From Rhodospirillales bacterium (GTDB taxonomy: Bacteria; Pseudomonadota; Alphaproteobacteria; Rhodospirillales; Casp-alpha2): DNA of 6,693 bases. The number at the start of each line of letters is the position of its first letter. The stretch's first letter is position 1. The notes beneath the pieces are model-generated. The model was given only the letters and a program-made list of their open reading frames with translations. It was not told the origin of the DNA and made no database searches. Below, in pieces: positions 5,634 to 6,693 of this stretch. The stretch is taken from assembly GCA_021775275.1 (NCBI GenBank), contig JAJFIE010000219.1, positions 1 to 6,693 on the forward strand, written 5' to 3'. The translations under genes were made by a program, and so were the position numbers.

Positions 5634-5673
5634 GTTTAACCGTTAATCTCGTTAATTTTAGGAAAAAGAGGAA
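5634..5673 (+). promoter_or_regulatory. AU-rich leader and strong ribosome site of atpE
   Basis: The leader has three near-repeats, GTTTAAC (5634), GTTAATC (5642) and GTTAATT (5651), and then AGGAAAAAGAGGA ending 7 bases before the ATG at 5680. The stretch looks unstructured. In E. coli a U/A-rich region before atpE enhances translation of subunit c; this leader could do the same by analogy. Confidence 0.4.
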
Positions 5674-5679
5674 TATCCC

Positions 5680-5904
5680 ATGGAACTCGAAGCTGCGAAG
5701 CTGCTCGGCGCTGGCCTGGCTGTTATCGGTGTTATCGGATCCGGTATTGGTATCGGTAACATCTTCGCCTCATTCATTCAGGCAGTTGGACGCAACCCGT
5801 CGGCTCAGGCTGCCGTGTTCCCGATGACCATGCTGGGCTTTGCCCTGGTGGAAGCCATCGCGCTGTTCGCGCTGGTTATCGCCCTCGTCATCCTGTTCGG
5901 CTAA
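5680..5904 (+). CDS. atpE: ATP synthase F0 subunit c
   Basis: The product has 74 residues, a normal c subunit length. It forms a hairpin of two membrane helices, with the Gly-rich first helix (GSGIGIGN, residues 20-27) used for packing in the ring and the polar loop GRNPSAQ (37-43) that contacts gamma and epsilon. Glu58 in LVEAIALF is the proton-carrying carboxylate. The ligand set for Na+ binding (a helix-1 Gln and a Ser after the Glu) is not seen, so proton coupling is expected. It has a strong ribosome site (AAGAGGAA). It stands apart from atpB by 83 bp and from the b' gene by 63 bp, wider than the other junctions of the operon, and both gaps hold RNA structure. Confidence 0.97.
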   Translation: MELEAAKLLGAGLAVIGVIGSGIGIGNIFASFIQAVGRNPSAQAAVFPMTMLGFALVEAIALFALVIALVILFG

Positions 5905-5921
5905 ATCATCCAACCGGATCC

Positions 5922-5949
5922 GTCAGCGCGGTGATAACACCGCGCTGAC
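5922..5949 (+). repeat. Perfect 12-bp stem, 4-base loop hairpin between atpE and the b' gene
   Basis: GTCAGCGCGGTG (5922-5933) and CACCGCGCTGAC (5938-5949) pair perfectly around the loop ATAA. It begins 17 bases after the atpE stop and ends 8 bases before the GGAGG of the next gene. No U-run follows (ACCGACCTGGAGG), and the operon clearly continues, so full termination is unlikely. Protection of the upstream atpE message from 3' exonucleases, or partial attenuation, is more likely. Confidence 0.75.
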
Positions 5950-5967
5950 ACCGACCTGGAGGACGTC

Positions 5968-6459
5968 ATGCCACAGTTGGACATATCAACTTTTCCGTCG
6001 CAGATTATCTGGCTCGCGCTCACCTTCGCGACGCTTTTCCTCGTCATGTGGAAAGTCGCCGTGCCAAGGATATCGGATGTGCTGGAAGCGCGTCAGCAAC
6101 GCATTGAAGACAACCTGGACAAGGCTGCGGCTTTCAGGAAAGACGCCGAGGCCGCCATTGAAGCCTATGAGCAGGCCATCGCCGAGGCCCGTTCCGAAGC
6201 CCTTGGCCTGATCAACGAAACGGCTCACAGCATCCAGGCGGAAGCGGCGAAGCAGGAAGCCTCGCTGGCTGAAACGCTACAGGCGAAAATAGCCGAAAGC
6301 GAAGCCGCTATCGCCAAAGCCCAGGAAACAGCCATCGCAGGTATCCGCGACATGGCGCAGGATGTGGCCATCGCCGCGACCGAGAAACTGTCGGGCAAGA
6401 CCCCGGACGCCTCGGTCGCCAGCAAAGCCATTGACGCCGCCATGAAGGCGCGGTCTTAA
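5968..6459 (+). CDS. atpF2: ATP synthase F0 subunit b' (peripheral stalk)
   Basis: The product has 163 residues. A short N-terminus is followed by one membrane helix at about 12-32 (IIWLALTFATLFLVMWKVAVP region) and then a long Ala/Glu/Lys-rich helix from about 35 to 140, the coiled-coil stalk. PxIxxVLExRxxxI just after the membrane helix is typical of the b/b' family. The position directly after atpE and before a second b-type gene identifies it as b', which is paired with b in photosynthetic bacteria and alphaproteobacteria. The gene is named atpF', atpX or atpG in different genomes. GGAGG (5958-5962) lies 5 bases before the ATG. Confidence 0.93.
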   Translation: MPQLDISTFPSQIIWLALTFATLFLVMWKVAVPRISDVLEARQQRIEDNLDKAAAFRKDAEAAIEAYEQAIAEARSEALGLINETAHSIQAEAAKQEASLAETLQAKIAESEAAIAKAQETAIAGIRDMAQDVAIAATEKLSGKTPDASVASKAIDAAMKARS

Positions 6460-6474
6460 AGCGGGAGAATGGAC

Positions 6475-6693
6475 ATGGAACAAATGCTCTCTGATCCCAC
6501 ATTCTGGGTCCTGATCGCCTTTATCTTGCTGATGGCCGTGCTGATCTATCTGAAGGTGCCCGGCACCATCGGCCGACAACTGGATAATCGTGCGACGCAG
6601 ATCGAAAGCGACATCCGTGAAGCTGAAAAACTGCGCGAGGAGGCCCAGGAATTGCTGGCGACCTACGAACGCAAGCTGAAGGAAGCGCTGAAG
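6475..6693 (+). CDS. atpF: ATP synthase F0 subunit b, N-terminal part (3' end outside window)
   Basis: The frame is open to the right edge, giving 73 residues of an expected 160 or so. It has one membrane helix at about 11-28 (WVLIAFILLMAVLIYL), then KVPGTIGRQLDNRATQIESD and a charged helical stalk. This is the usual opening of alphaproteobacterial subunit b. I prefer the ATG at 6475 to the one at 6469, because GGGAG (6463-6467) is 7 bases from the former but only 1 base from the latter. It follows the b' gene after 15 bp and is clearly in the same operon. Confidence 0.92.
   Translation, partial: MEQMLSDPTFWVLIAFILLMAVLIYLKVPGTIGRQLDNRATQIESDIREAEKLREEAQELLATYERKLKEALK

Noticed and set aside
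5922..5949. Intrinsic terminator after atpE
   Set aside because: There is no U-run, and the b' gene with its own ribosome site follows directly in the expected operon order.

Overview
The window looks like a chromosomal segment of an alphaproteobacterium. The main reason is the right-hand block, an F0-only ATP synthase cluster in the order atpI-atpB-atpE-atpF'-atpF. It has a separate b' gene and no F1 gene among those visible, which is the arrangement known from Rhodospirillum- and Rhodobacter-type bacteria. No rRNA, tRNA, CRISPR array or intact mobile element is visible. The genus cannot be told from this sequence.

Layout from left to right. (1) 1-686, plus: the C-terminal part of a MATE-family multidrug efflux transporter, cut by the window edge. 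(2) 687-1096: a 410-bp gap with no convincing gene. It carries three short TGTAGAC-type repeats beside the MATE stop, as at the end of a decayed insertion sequence, and a very AT-rich patch at about 901-980. (3) 1097-1720, minus: a DJ-1/PfpI-family protein resembling isonitrile hydratase, with Asp15 and Cys99 in place. Its upstream DNA holds two inverted repeats arranged around a plausible promoter. (4) 2010-4247, minus: a copper-detoxification unit. A small exported Met/Cys-containing protein comes first, followed by a CopA-type periplasmic multicopper oxidase with all copper ligands and a long Met-rich insert. A MerR/CueR-like promoter with a 19-bp spacer sits directly at the start codon of the small gene. 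(5) 4436-6693, plus: the F0 operon, divergent from the copper unit, with the last gene (atpF) cut by the window end.

The copper unit probably works in the periplasm: the oxidase converts Cu(I) to less toxic Cu(II), and the Met-rich segments would bind copper. The role of the small upstream protein is unknown. The F0 genes encode the membrane part of ATP synthase: AtpI (assembly), subunit a (proton channel), subunit c (rotor ring) and the b'/b pair (peripheral stalk). atpE is bracketed by two RNA hairpins, one over the atpB stop and a perfect 12-bp stem after atpE. It also has an AU-rich leader with a good ribosome site, which fits the need to make many more c subunits than other subunits.

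I see no clearly new multi-gene system. The items most worth checking are the copper promoter with its possibly leaderless transcript, the non-Tat signal peptide of the CopA-like oxidase, the hairpins around atpE, the two operator-like repeats before the PfpI gene, and the repeat-bearing remnant at 699-806.
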